Below the pieces are notes generated by a model. That model ran no database searches. It worked only from the letters and a program-made list of their open reading frames with translations, and was not told the DNA's origin. From Mycolicibacterium goodii (GTDB taxonomy: Bacteria; Actinomycetota; Actinomycetes; Mycobacteriales; Mycobacteriaceae): DNA of 64,000 bases. How positions within the stretch are numbered: the first letter of the stretch is position 1; the number at the start of each line of letters is the position of its first letter. A program made the position numbers and the translations under genes. The stretch lies in the NCBI RefSeq assembly GCF_022370755.2, contig NZ_CP092364.2, positions 248,001 to 312,000 of the forward strand, given 5' to 3'. Of this stretch, positions 33,124-41,941 are shown one piece after another.

Positions 33124-34812
33124 ATGAGTAGTAACGCCGACCTCTACCGTTCTGCCCGTGATCAGCTCGTCGCGACGATCGCCGACTACGAGAAGGCCGT
33201 CGAGACGTTTGCGTTTCCGGAGCTGACCGGCACTTTCAACTGGGCGATCGACTGGTTCGACGCGATCGCCCGAGGCAATGACCGCACCGCGCTGTGGATC
33301 GTCGAGGAGGACGGTTCCGAGACGCAGGTGAGTTTCGCTGACATGGCGCAGCGGTCCGACCGGGTCGCGACGTGGTTGCAGGCCCTCGGTGTGGGCAAGG
33401 GCGACCGCGTGATCCTCATGCTCGGCAACCAGGTCGAGCTGTGGGAGGCCATGCTCGGTATCGCCAAGCTCGGCGCCGTGATCATGCCGACCACGGGGGC
33501 GCTGGGCCCGGCGGATCTCGCGGACCGCATCGCGCGCGGCGGCGCCCGGTTCGTGATCGCCAACGCGGCCGACACCGACAAGTTCGCATCGGTCGAGGGC
33601 GACTACGTGCGCATCGTGGTGGGCGGGGCCGTGGAGGGCTGGCATGCCTACGCCGACGCCTCCTCGGTCGAGGCGCAGCCGTTCGAGACGGTCACCACCG
33701 TCGACGACACCATGCTGATCTACTTCACCTCCGGCACCACCAGCAAGCCCAAGCTGGTCGGGCATTCGCAGGTCAGCTACCCGGTGGGGCATCTGTCCAC
33801 CATGGCGTGGATCGGCGTGAAGCCCGGTGACGTGCATCTGGCGATCAGCTCGCCGGGCTGGGCCAAGCACGCGTGGAGTTGCTTCTTCGCGCCGTGGATC
33901 GCCGAGGCGACGATCTTCGTCTACAACTACCGCCGCTTCGACGCGCCGTCGTTGCTCGACCAGTTGCGCCGCGCCAGGGTCAACACGTTCTGCGCACCGC
34001 CCACGGTGTGGCGCATGCTCATCCAGGCCGATCTGGGCACCAGGCCCGAGGGTCTGCGCGAGATCCTCGGCGCGGGCGAACCGCTCAATCCCGATGTGAT
34101 CGCACAGGTCGAGAAGGCGTGGGGGTTGACCATCCGCGACGGGTTCGGTCAGACCGAGACCACGTTGCAGATCGGCAACACCCCCGGGCAGCCGGTGAAG
34201 CCCGGTTCGATGGGCCGTCCGATGCCCGGTGTGCCGGTGGTGCTGGTCGACCCGATCTCCGGGAAACCGGCCGATGAGGGCGAGATCTGCCTGGACCTGA
34301 GCAAGCGGCCACGCAACCTCATGACCGGTTATCTCGGCGATCCCGAACGCAACGAGGCCGTGATGGCCGGCGGTTTCTACCACACCGGTGACGTCGCGTC
34401 GCGTGACGCCGACGGCTACATCACCTACATCGGCCGCACCGACGACGTGTTCAAGTCCAGTGATTACAAGGTGTCGCCGTTCGAGTTGGAGAGTGTGCTG
34501 ATCGAGCATCCCGCGGTGGTCGAGGCCGCCGTGGTGCCGCAGCCCGACGACACGCGGCTGACGGTGCCCAAGGCGTATGTGGCGTTGGCCGAGGGGTGGG
34601 AACCCAACGCCGACACCGCAAAAGCCGTCATGGAGTATGCGCGCGACCACCTCGCGCCGTACCTCAAGGTGCGGCGCGTCGAGTTCTTCGACCTGCCCAA
34701 GACCATCTCGGGCAAGATCCGCCGCGTCGAACTGCGCAAGCGGGAGGACGAGGCACACCAGACCGGCAAGCAGATCGCCACCGAATACCGATACGAGGAC
34801 CTCCTGGGATGA
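33124..34812 (+). CDS. AMP-dependent acyl-CoA synthetase (acetate/medium-chain type)
   Basis: A 562-residue ANL-superfamily ligase forming acyl-CoA via acyl-AMP. P-loop motif [10 protein letters not shown], the A5-type GFGQTETT, the A7/A8 hinge ([32 protein letters not shown]) and the catalytic C-terminal Lys in TISGKIRR are all present. The [16 protein letters not shown] hinge and the N-terminal FNWAIDWFD place it with the medium-chain/acetyl-CoA synthetase branch. It overlaps the next acyl-CoA synthetase by four bases. Confidence 0.92.
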   Translation: MSSNADLYRSARDQLVATIADYEKAVETFAFPELTGTFNWAIDWFDAIARGNDRTALWIVEEDGSETQVSFADMAQRSDRVATWLQALGVGKGDRVILMLGNQVELWEAMLGIAKLGAVIMPTTGALGPADLADRIARGGARFVIANAADTDKFASVEGDYVRIVVGGAVEGWHAYADASSVEAQPFETVTTVDDTMLIYFTSGTTSKPKLVGHSQVSYPVGHLSTMAWIGVKPGDVHLAISSPGWAKHAWSCFFAPWIAEATIFVYNYRRFDAPSLLDQLRRARVNTFCAPPTVWRMLIQADLGTRPEGLREILGAGEPLNPDVIAQVEKAWGLTIRDGFGQTETTLQIGNTPGQPVKPGSMGRPMPGVPVVLVDPISGKPADEGEICLDLSKRPRNLMTGYLGDPERNEAVMAGGFYHTGDVASRDADGYITYIGRTDDVFKSSDYKVSPFELESVLIEHPAVVEAAVVPQPDDTRLTVPKAYVALAEGWEPNADTAKAVMEYARDHLAPYLKVRRVEFFDLPKTISGKIRRVELRKREDEAHQTGKQIATEYRYEDLLG

Positions 34813-36422
34813 AGTCATACGATGCCGGGCCGACCGAAGCGCCGATCCTCGAAGAGACCATCGGGGCCAACTTCGAGCGCATCGCGGCCACGTACGGCGA
34901 CAACGAGGCACTGGTCGAGGTGGCCACCGGCCGTCGCTGGACCTACGCCGAGCTCAACGCCGAGATCGACGCCACGGCACGAGGTTTGATGGCGCTCGGG
35001 GTCGACAAGGGGGACCGCGTCGGCATCTGGTCGCCCAACTGCGCCGAGTGGATCATGACGCAGTTCGCGGCCGCCAAGATCGGTGCCATCCTGGTCAACA
35101 TCAACCCGGCGTACCGCACGCACGAGGTCTCCTACGTGCTGCGCCAGTCACAGGTGCGCACGCTCGTCGCGGCGTCGTCGTTCAAGACGTCCGATTACGC
35201 GGCGATGGTCGCCGAAGTCCGGCCCGAGTGCCCCGACCTGCTCGACGTGGTCTTCCTGGACAACGACGACTGGGATCGGTTGCGGGCCGACCAGGTCGAC
35301 GACGCGCGACTTCGCGAGCGGATGGCGGGGCTGGCCAACACCGACCCCATCAACATCCAGTACACCTCGGGCACAACGGGTTTCCCCAAGGGCGCGACGT
35401 TGTCACACCGCAACATCCTCAACAACGGGTTCTTCGTCACCGAGCTCATCGCGCTCGGCCCCGACGACCGGCTGTGCATCGTCCCGCCGTTCTACCACTG
35501 CTTCGGCATGGTGATGGGCACGCTCGGTGCGGTGTCGCACGGCACCACGATCGTGATCCCGGGGCCCGGTTTCGATCCAGGGATCACGCTTTCTGCGGTG
35601 CAAGCCGAGAAGTGCACGGGCCTCTACGGCGTTCCGACGATGTTCATCGCGATGCTCGGACACCCGGACTTCGCGAACTTCGATCTGTCGTCGCTGCGCA
35701 CCGGAATCATGGCCGGCTCGGTGTGCCCGATCGAGGTGATGAAACGCGTTGTGGCCGACATGCACATGGCCGAGGTCGCGATCTGCTACGGCATGACCGA
35801 GACCTCACCGGTATCGTGCCAGACCCTGATCGACGACGATCTGGACCGGCGTACCGCGACGATCGGCCGTGCCCACCCGCACGTCGAGATCAAGATCATC
35901 GATCCCGAGACCGGTGAGACCCTCGAGCGTGGCCAACCGGGCGAGTTCTGCACGCGGGGGTACTCGGTGATGCTGGGCTACTGGAACGATGACGAGAAGA
36001 CCCGCGAAGCCGTCGACGCCGAGGGGTGGATGCACACCGGAGATCTCGCGGTGATGCGGGAGGACGGGTACTGCACCGTCGTCGGGCGCATCAAGGACAT
36101 GGTGATCCGTGGCGGTGAGAACATCTATCCGCGTGAGATCGAAGAGTTCCTCTACACGCATCCCGACATCGATGACGCACAGGTGATCGGCGTCCCCGAC
36201 GAGCGGTACGGCGAAGAGATCTGTGCGTGGATCCGGATGAAACCGGGTCGCCCGCCGCTCGACGCAGAGAAACTGCGCGAGTTCGCGACGGGCAAGCTCG
36301 CGCACTACAAGATCCCGCGCTACGTGCACATCGTCGACGAGTTCCCCATGACGGTCACCGGCAAGATCCGCAAGGTCCAGATGCGCGAGGAGACCGTCGA
36401 ACTGCTCAGGCTGAAGCCGTAA
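34809..36422 (+). CDS. Fatty-acyl-CoA synthetase (FadD35-like)
   Basis: A 537-residue AMP-forming ligase from ATG 34809, overlapping the previous gene (ATGA). Motifs: [27 protein letters not shown], the [37 protein letters not shown] hinge, and catalytic Lys in TVTGKIRK. The [10 protein letters not shown] hinge is typical of FadD-type enzymes for medium- or long-chain acids. The pairing of two different acyl-CoA synthetases in one transcript under a GAF-LuxR regulator suggests use of a mixed set of carboxylic acids. Confidence 0.93.
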   Translation: MKSYDAGPTEAPILEETIGANFERIAATYGDNEALVEVATGRRWTYAELNAEIDATARGLMALGVDKGDRVGIWSPNCAEWIMTQFAAAKIGAILVNINPAYRTHEVSYVLRQSQVRTLVAASSFKTSDYAAMVAEVRPECPDLLDVVFLDNDDWDRLRADQVDDARLRERMAGLANTDPINIQYTSGTTGFPKGATLSHRNILNNGFFVTELIALGPDDRLCIVPPFYHCFGMVMGTLGAVSHGTTIVIPGPGFDPGITLSAVQAEKCTGLYGVPTMFIAMLGHPDFANFDLSSLRTGIMAGSVCPIEVMKRVVADMHMAEVAICYGMTETSPVSCQTLIDDDLDRRTATIGRAHPHVEIKIIDPETGETLERGQPGEFCTRGYSVMLGYWNDDEKTREAVDAEGWMHTGDLAVMREDGYCTVVGRIKDMVIRGGENIYPREIEEFLYTHPDIDDAQVIGVPDERYGEEICAWIRMKPGRPPLDAEKLREFATGKLAHYKIPRYVHIVDEFPMTVTGKIRKVQMREETVELLRLKP

Positions 36423-36426
36423 TCCC

Positions 36427-37179
36427 TCAGGCCAGAAGCGGACTCAGCTTGGCCGCGTGGTCGGCCAGGGTCGGCACCTGGCGCTGCAGCAGTTCGGACT
36501 GCTCGGCGCGGCCCGACATGGCCAGGGCCGCCACCAGCGACCCGGCCGGCGAACGCACCGGCACCGCGATACACGCGCAGTCGTCACGCAGTTCGCCGGT
36601 CTGGGTCGCGAACTTGTGCTCCCGGACCTCTTCGAGTTGCGCGATGAGCACCGACCGCGACGTCACGGTGTGATCGGTCAACGCGCCCAGCGGATAGGTC
36701 AGCAGTTCGTCGGGATCGCGCTTCTCGGCCAGCAGCAGCTTGCCCACCGCACACGCGTAGAGATGGTGATTGAGCACCGATTCCTCTGCGGGAGGTGGAT
36801 ATTCGGCATCGGAATCGGCGATGCGCACCGATGTGTTGGTGTAGTAGAACAGGTGCACCCCGAACCGCACCGACAGCCGCAGTTCGGCGAGTTGTTCACG
36901 TGCCGCGGTGCACACGGTCGGCGTCACGGCGGCGTCGATCAGAACCCCCATACGCGGTCCGAGCGAGAAGCCCGAGAGATCGGGCAGTCGCACGATGTAG
37001 CCGTCGGCGACAAGGAGATTCAGCAACCGATAGGTGGTGGCCGACGGCATCGACAGCCGCTCGGCGATCTCTTTCGCGGTCACCCCGACACCGGCGAGTG
37101 CGACGGCCTCGAGCACCTGCAGTGCGCTCTGGACCGCCTTGGGCTGGCGTCCCGAGAGCGCGCCGTCCGCCGGGCTCAT
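36427..37179 (-). CDS. IclR-family transcriptional regulator
   Basis: A 250-residue IclR protein: N-terminal winged HTH (AVQSALQVLEAVALAG, TAKEIAERLSMPSATTYRLLNLLVADGY) and a C-terminal GAF-like effector domain (LNHHLYACAVGKLLLAE, DDCACIAVPVRSPAGSLVAALAM). ATG 37179 has GGGAGGTG upstream and overlaps the stop of the APC permease gene (ATGA), so the regulator is made with that permease. It is the only regulator encoded inside the amine-oxidation block and therefore the first candidate to bind the AATGAGAAT boxes. Confidence 0.92.
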   Translation of the reverse strand: MSPADGALSGRQPKAVQSALQVLEAVALAGVGVTAKEIAERLSMPSATTYRLLNLLVADGYIVRLPDLSGFSLGPRMGVLIDAAVTPTVCTAAREQLAELRLSVRFGVHLFYYTNTSVRIADSDAEYPPPAEESVLNHHLYACAVGKLLLAEKRDPDELLTYPLGALTDHTVTSRSVLIAQLEEVREHKFATQTGELRDDCACIAVPVRSPAGSLVAALAMSGRAEQSELLQRQVPTLADHAAKLSPLLA

Positions 37180-38633
37180 CGGCGCACCTCCCACGGGTTG
37201 TAATCGGCGAACACATCACCGGCGACGGTCTCGTCGAACACGCCGACCCGGTGGGCAAGGTCAGGAATCGTGCGGCGGCGCATGGCGAAAACACCGAACC
37301 CCGTCGCCAGGAGACCAGCGTAGACGGCCGTGGCGATCCAGACAGGCGATTCGACGGTCAACGCGGCCCACCCGATGATCGCGGTCATCATCACCGCGGT
37401 CGCGAGGCCTACGACGAGGGGGGTGACGGTGAGTTCACCGATGCGCCGCAGGAACGCCGGAGTCGCCAGGCACACCAGCAGGTAGGCCCCGATGTAGCCG
37501 TGCGCCGACATCGCGAGCAGACCGATGAGCACTTCCCGCGTGGACCCGGAGATCAGCAGATAGCAGATGGGCACCGCGACGATCACCGGGATGGCGGCGC
37601 ACAGGGCGATGTGCGGCGTGCGGAAAGCCCGATGCGCGTGCCCGATCCGATGGGAGACCACACCTTCGCGGCCCATGGCGAACAGCGTGCGCGACAGGGC
37701 CGTGGTCGAACCGATCACGCACGCGAACCAGGATGCCGTGATGCCGAGTTCCATCACGATGGACAGCGCGGTCGAGGCCGCGCCCGCCGATTCGGGCATG
37801 AGCACGATCGGCATCGCGCCGATGTTCGCCCGGATGCCGCCCGCGGACTGCATTGCCGCGGCGAACGTGTACAACACACCCAATGCCAAAGGGGTCCAAC
37901 GGATCGCCCGGGTCACCGTCACGAACGGCCGTTGCGCCTCCCGCGCGACGGTGCCCGCGCTCTCGAAGCCCACATACGACGTGATGGCGAGCAGCAATGC
38001 GAACCCCAGTGCCGAATACGGCTCGGTGGCATTCGCTTTGGGTGGATCATGGCCGCCGGTCGTCACCGATCCGGTGAACGCGATGATCAGCACGGCGGAC
38101 GCGGCGACGATCGCGAACACCTCGACCGTCAGCATGATCCGCGCGGACAGCCGGATGCCGCGCACCATCAGTGCCAGCGCCACCACACCGACGACAACGG
38201 CCAACAGCGTTGTCGTGACGTGGTTGTCAGGTACGCCGAGCCTGCCGAGCAGCGCGGTGAGATAGCTCGCGGCGCCCAGCGTGCTGGCCATCGCCGCACC
38301 CGCGTACCCGATGATCACCGACCATCCGGCGGCGATGCCGGGGATGGGGCCGAGGCCCTTGACGGTGTAGCTGTACACGCCGCTCACGGCGACCATGCGC
38401 GTGGAGAACTGTGCTGCGCAGTAGCCGACGGCTGCCATCAGCAGCGCGGTCACCACGAACACGCCCAAAGTCGCACCGCCGGCGGCGGGCAGCACCAGCG
38501 CGGGCAGCGTCACCATGACGGCCGACGGCGCGACGGCCGATACGGACTGAGCCAGCACCTGGGCGAACGAGAGTTGCCCGCGTCGCAGGCCCCACACCGG
38601 TGAGCGGCTTCGCATGCCACGTCTGTCGTCCAT
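37176..38633 (-). CDS. APC-superfamily amino acid/amine permease
   Basis: A 485-residue transporter with 12 or more hydrophobic helices (QLSFAQVLAQSVSAVAPSAVMV opening, SYVGFESAGTVAREAQRPFVTVTRAI in the TM6 loop region). It is an APC protein related to the permease encoded at 40469 but clearly a different subfamily member. The start could be ATG 38633 or ATG 38615. It is divergent from the aldehyde dehydrogenase, with a 247-base gap rich in AATGAGAAT boxes, and co-transcribed with the IclR gene. It likely imports an aromatic or aliphatic amine for the oxidase encoded at 41938. Confidence 0.9.
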   Translation of the reverse strand: MDDRRGMRSRSPVWGLRRGQLSFAQVLAQSVSAVAPSAVMVTLPALVLPAAGGATLGVFVVTALLMAAVGYCAAQFSTRMVAVSGVYSYTVKGLGPIPGIAAGWSVIIGYAGAAMASTLGAASYLTALLGRLGVPDNHVTTTLLAVVVGVVALALMVRGIRLSARIMLTVEVFAIVAASAVLIIAFTGSVTTGGHDPPKANATEPYSALGFALLLAITSYVGFESAGTVAREAQRPFVTVTRAIRWTPLALGVLYTFAAAMQSAGGIRANIGAMPIVLMPESAGAASTALSIVMELGITASWFACVIGSTTALSRTLFAMGREGVVSHRIGHAHRAFRTPHIALCAAIPVIVAVPICYLLISGSTREVLIGLLAMSAHGYIGAYLLVCLATPAFLRRIGELTVTPLVVGLATAVMMTAIIGWAALTVESPVWIATAVYAGLLATGFGVFAMRRRTIPDLAHRVGVFDETVAGDVFADYNPWEVRR

Positions 38634-38680
38634 CCGTCGCAACGTAACCGATACGGCCCGAGGGCACACCGGTCGCCGGT

Positions 38681-38819
38681 GAATTCTCGAAAATTCTCAA
38701 ATGAGAATCCGTCGCATCCGCAATCCGCGCCGGAACGCCGTCGGTGACCGTATCGGCATCCGTGCAGCGGTTTTTCCCGTGGCCGAATGAGAATTCACCG
38801 AAAGGGTCAAATGAGAATC
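38681..38819. promoter_or_regulatory. Cluster of AATGAGAAT(TC) operator boxes, divergent promoter
   Basis: Four elements: GAATTCTC at 38681; a palindrome ATTCTC-AAAT-GAGAAT at 38693-38708; GAATGAGAATTC at 38785-38796; and CAAATGAGAATC at 38808-38819. The last two are 23 bases apart, about two helical turns. The boxes stand out as AT-rich islands in GC-rich sequence and recur after the aldehyde dehydrogenase gene. The remaining part of the 247-base gap (38634-38880) shows no other named element. Confidence 0.6.
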
Positions 38820-38880
38820 GCGCGGGGCCCCAATATCCATTCGGAATAAGTGGTGACACGCACCACAAGGCGGGTCGACT

Positions 38881-40389
38881 ATGGCCTGCATGACATCCGT
38901 GCTCAGCCAAGAACTGGACCCGCGCACCATCGATTTCACGTCACGGCCGCGGCAGATGTTCGTCGACGGCCGATGGGTCGAGGCGGCGTCGGGACGTCGC
39001 TTCGACACCGTCGACCCCGCCACCGAACAGGTCATCACCTCCGTTCCGCACAGCGGTCCCGAAGACGTCGAGCGTGCGGTCTTGGCGGCCCGCCGCGCCT
39101 TCGAGGACGGACCGTGGCCCGCGATGACGCCCGCCGAGCGGCAGCGCCTCCTGTGGCGCATCGCCGACGGCATCACGGCCCGCGCCGATCAGTTCGCCGA
39201 GTTGGAGACGCTCGACAACGGCAAGTCGGTTGCCGTGGCCAAGGCCGTCGACGTCACGTGGGCCGCCGAGATCTTCTACTACTACGCGGGCTGGGCCACC
39301 AAGATCGAGGGCCGCACCATTCCGGTGTCGGTGCCGTGGGCGCCCGGCGGCCGGTTCCACGCGTTCACGCTGCGCGAGCCGGTCGGTGTCTGCGCCCAGA
39401 TCATCCCGTGGAACTTCCCGCTCGTGATGGCCGCGTTCAAGGTGGCGCCCGCACTGGCCTGCGGAAACACCGTGATCCTCAAGCCCGCCGAGCAGACTCC
39501 GCTGACCGCGCTGCTGCTCGCCGAGGTCATCGAGCAGGCCGGGGTGCCCGCAGGCGTCGTCAACGTCCTCACCGGCTTCGGCGACATCGGCGCCGCCCTG
39601 TCGTCGCATGACGGCGTCGACAAGGTCGCCTTCACCGGCTCCACCGAGGTCGGGCGCAAGATCGTCAACGCCGCATCGGGCAACCTCAAGAAGGTCTCGC
39701 TCGAACTCGGGGGCAAGAGCCCGCAGGTGATCTTCGCCGACGCCGATCTCGAAGCGGCCATTCCCGGCGTCGCCGGCGGGTTCCTGTTCAATCACGGCCA
39801 GACCTGCACGGCAGGCACACGGCTGCTGGTCGAGGACGCGATCTTCGACGAGTTCACCGCGGGTGTCGCGGACTACGCCGCGGGCCTGCGCATCGGTCCC
39901 GGCCTCGACCCGGCCAACGACATCGGCCCGCTCGTGTCGGGGGAACAACTGGCCAAGGTCACGGGGTATCTCGCCGACGGGATGGGGCAGGGCGCCCGCG
40001 CGCTCGCCGGCGGCGGTCGCCACGGCGACACCGGTTTCTACGTGCAGCCGACGCTGCTCGTCGACGTCCGGCGCGACTTCAGCGTCTACCAGGAAGAGAT
40101 CTTCGGACCGGTCGCCGTCGCGGTCCCGTTCAACCGGGACCGGGGTGTGCGGGAGGCCGCGAACGACACTCCCTACGGGCTGGCAGCCAGCGTGTGGACG
40201 CGCGACGTGTCGACGGCGCACCGCGTCGCGGCCGAGATCAAGGCGGGCACCGTGTGGGTGAATTGCCACAACGCGTTCGACACCGCGTTGCCGTTCGGCG
40301 GATACAAACAATCGGGCTGGGGACGTGAACTCGGCGAGGGCGCAATTGCCGAATACACCCAGACGAAGGCCGTCAACATCGCGCTCTGA
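38881..40389 (+). CDS. Aldehyde dehydrogenase, phenylacetaldehyde type
   Basis: A 502-residue ALDH with full active site: Glu275 in SLELGGKSPQ and nucleophile Cys309 in HGQTCTAGT, IIPWNFPL and EEIFGPV motifs, and the C-terminal LPFGGYKQSGWGRELG. The sequence is close in style to FeaB/PadA-type phenylacetaldehyde dehydrogenases. A copper amine oxidase encoded downstream would produce aryl- or alkylaldehydes that this enzyme turns into acids. ATG 38881 follows AAGGCGGG; ATG 38890 is an alternative three codons in. It is preceded and followed by AATGAGAAT boxes. Confidence 0.93.
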   Translation: MACMTSVLSQELDPRTIDFTSRPRQMFVDGRWVEAASGRRFDTVDPATEQVITSVPHSGPEDVERAVLAARRAFEDGPWPAMTPAERQRLLWRIADGITARADQFAELETLDNGKSVAVAKAVDVTWAAEIFYYYAGWATKIEGRTIPVSVPWAPGGRFHAFTLREPVGVCAQIIPWNFPLVMAAFKVAPALACGNTVILKPAEQTPLTALLLAEVIEQAGVPAGVVNVLTGFGDIGAALSSHDGVDKVAFTGSTEVGRKIVNAASGNLKKVSLELGGKSPQVIFADADLEAAIPGVAGGFLFNHGQTCTAGTRLLVEDAIFDEFTAGVADYAAGLRIGPGLDPANDIGPLVSGEQLAKVTGYLADGMGQGARALAGGGRHGDTGFYVQPTLLVDVRRDFSVYQEEIFGPVAVAVPFNRDRGVREAANDTPYGLAASVWTRDVSTAHRVAAEIKAGTVWVNCHNAFDTALPFGGYKQSGWGRELGEGAIAEYTQTKAVNIAL

Positions 40390-40395
40390 CATTCC

Positions 40396-40430
40396 GAATG
40401 AGAATTCCCATTCCCACGAATTCTCATTTG
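40396..40430. promoter_or_regulatory. Inverted pair of AATGAGAATTC boxes before the permease/amine-oxidase genes
   Basis: GAATGAGAATTC (40396-40407) and GAATTCTCATTTG (40418-40430) face each other across ten bases. They match the boxes upstream of the aldehyde dehydrogenase, so the downstream permease and amine oxidase probably have their own promoter under the same regulator. Confidence 0.6.
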
Positions 40431-40468
40431 ACGCGAAAATCCCTCCTCCATCCAGCGAAAGAACCTCC

Positions 40469-41941
40469 ATGACAACTGACGCAGTGCTCCAACCGGGCGT
40501 GACTGCCGGTGATCAGGGGCACCGACTCGCGGGCCGGCTCGGCCCCACCGCAATCGTGTTCATGGTCGTCGCGGCCGCCGCGCCGCTGACCGTCGTCGCA
40601 GGCACCTTCCCGATCGGTATCGCGGCCGGAAACGGTGCGGCGTACCCCGCGTCGTACATCGTGTGCACCGCGGTGCTGTTGTTGTTCGCGGTCGGGTTCA
40701 CCGCCATGGCCCGCCACATCCGCGGTGCCGGTGCCTTCTACACCTACATCGCCCACGGTTTCGGCCGTCACGTCGGACTCGGCGCGGCGTTCCTCGCACT
40801 GCTGTCCTACACCGCGGTGCAGGGCGGGGTGTACGGCTACATCGGTGCCGCGCTCGACGGGATCGTGACGTCACACGGCGGCCCGGCGGTGCCGTGGTAC
40901 CTCTATGCGCTGGCGATGCTCGCGGTGGTCGGCACCCTGGGTTACCGCCACATCGAGTTGTCCGGCAAGGTGCTGGGCGTCCTGCTGGTGTGCGAGGTCG
41001 GCATCGTGCTGGTGATCAACCTCGCGGTCGTCGGCCGCGGCGGCGCCGAGGGCCTGTCCACGGCGGTGCTGCATCCGGCGAACTTCTTCACCGGCGCCCC
41101 CGGCATCGCGTTGATCTTCGCCCTGGCCGGCTACATCGGGTTCGAGGCCACCGCGGTGTTCCGCGACGAGGCCCGCGACCCGGCCCGCACCATCCCGCGC
41201 GCCACCTACGTGGCCCTGCTGCTCATCGGCGGGTTCTACACGTTCTCCAGCTGGGCCATGGTCAGCGCATGGGGCGACGAGGGCGCGGTACTCAAATCGG
41301 CCGAGGACCCCGAGGGCATCCTGCCGGAGACCGCGGTGCGCTACGTCGGCGCGGTCACCGGCGATCTGGTCCAGATCTTCCTCATCACAAGCCTTTTCGC
41401 GGCGCTGCTGAGCTTCCACAACGTGCTGGCCCGCTACATCTTCTCGCTCGGCAACACCCGCGCGCTGCCGCGCCGGTGCGGCCGGTCCCACGCCAGGCAC
41501 TCCTCACCGCACATCGCATCGGTGGTGCAGACCGTATCGGCGCTCGTGCTGATCCTCGCGGCGGTCGTCACGCACCTCGACCCCGTCACGCAGGTGTTCG
41601 CATGGTTCGTCGGCACCGCGTCGGTCGGCATCGTCGTGCTGATGACCATCACCTCGGCCGCGGTCGTCGTCTACTTCCGCCGCCACCGCGTCGACCCCCG
41701 CCCGTGGCACACGCTCGTCGCGCCCACGCTCGGCTTCCTCGGCCTCGCGGCGCTGTCGGTCCTCACCGCAGCCAACCTCCCGCTTCTGGTCGGCGGATCC
41801 GCCACGCTGGCCGGCGTCATCGGCGTCCTGCTGGTGGGAACCTTCCTCGGCGGCATCGCGCTCGCGGTTCTACGACCGCACGCGGCGCACCACGATATCG
41901 ACGAAAACCCGGAAATCACAAAGGAGAAGATCACGCGATGA
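40469..41941 (+). CDS. APC-superfamily amine permease, paired with amine oxidase
   Basis: A 490-residue transporter with about 12-14 TM helices, opening GPTAIVFMVVAAAAPLTVVAGTFPIGIAAGNG and carrying LAGYIGFEATAVFRDEARDPARTIPRATYV in the TM6 region. It is more like the permease at 14498 than the one at 37176. The stop overlaps the amine oxidase start by four bases, so import and oxidation are co-expressed. Phenylethylamine, tyramine or a related amine is the expected cargo. Confidence 0.92.
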   Translation: MTTDAVLQPGVTAGDQGHRLAGRLGPTAIVFMVVAAAAPLTVVAGTFPIGIAAGNGAAYPASYIVCTAVLLLFAVGFTAMARHIRGAGAFYTYIAHGFGRHVGLGAAFLALLSYTAVQGGVYGYIGAALDGIVTSHGGPAVPWYLYALAMLAVVGTLGYRHIELSGKVLGVLLVCEVGIVLVINLAVVGRGGAEGLSTAVLHPANFFTGAPGIALIFALAGYIGFEATAVFRDEARDPARTIPRATYVALLLIGGFYTFSSWAMVSAWGDEGAVLKSAEDPEGILPETAVRYVGAVTGDLVQIFLITSLFAALLSFHNVLARYIFSLGNTRALPRRCGRSHARHSSPHIASVVQTVSALVLILAAVVTHLDPVTQVFAWFVGTASVGIVVLMTITSAAVVVYFRRHRVDPRPWHTLVAPTLGFLGLAALSVLTAANLPLLVGGSATLAGVIGVLLVGTFLGGIALAVLRPHAAHHDIDENPEITKEKITR

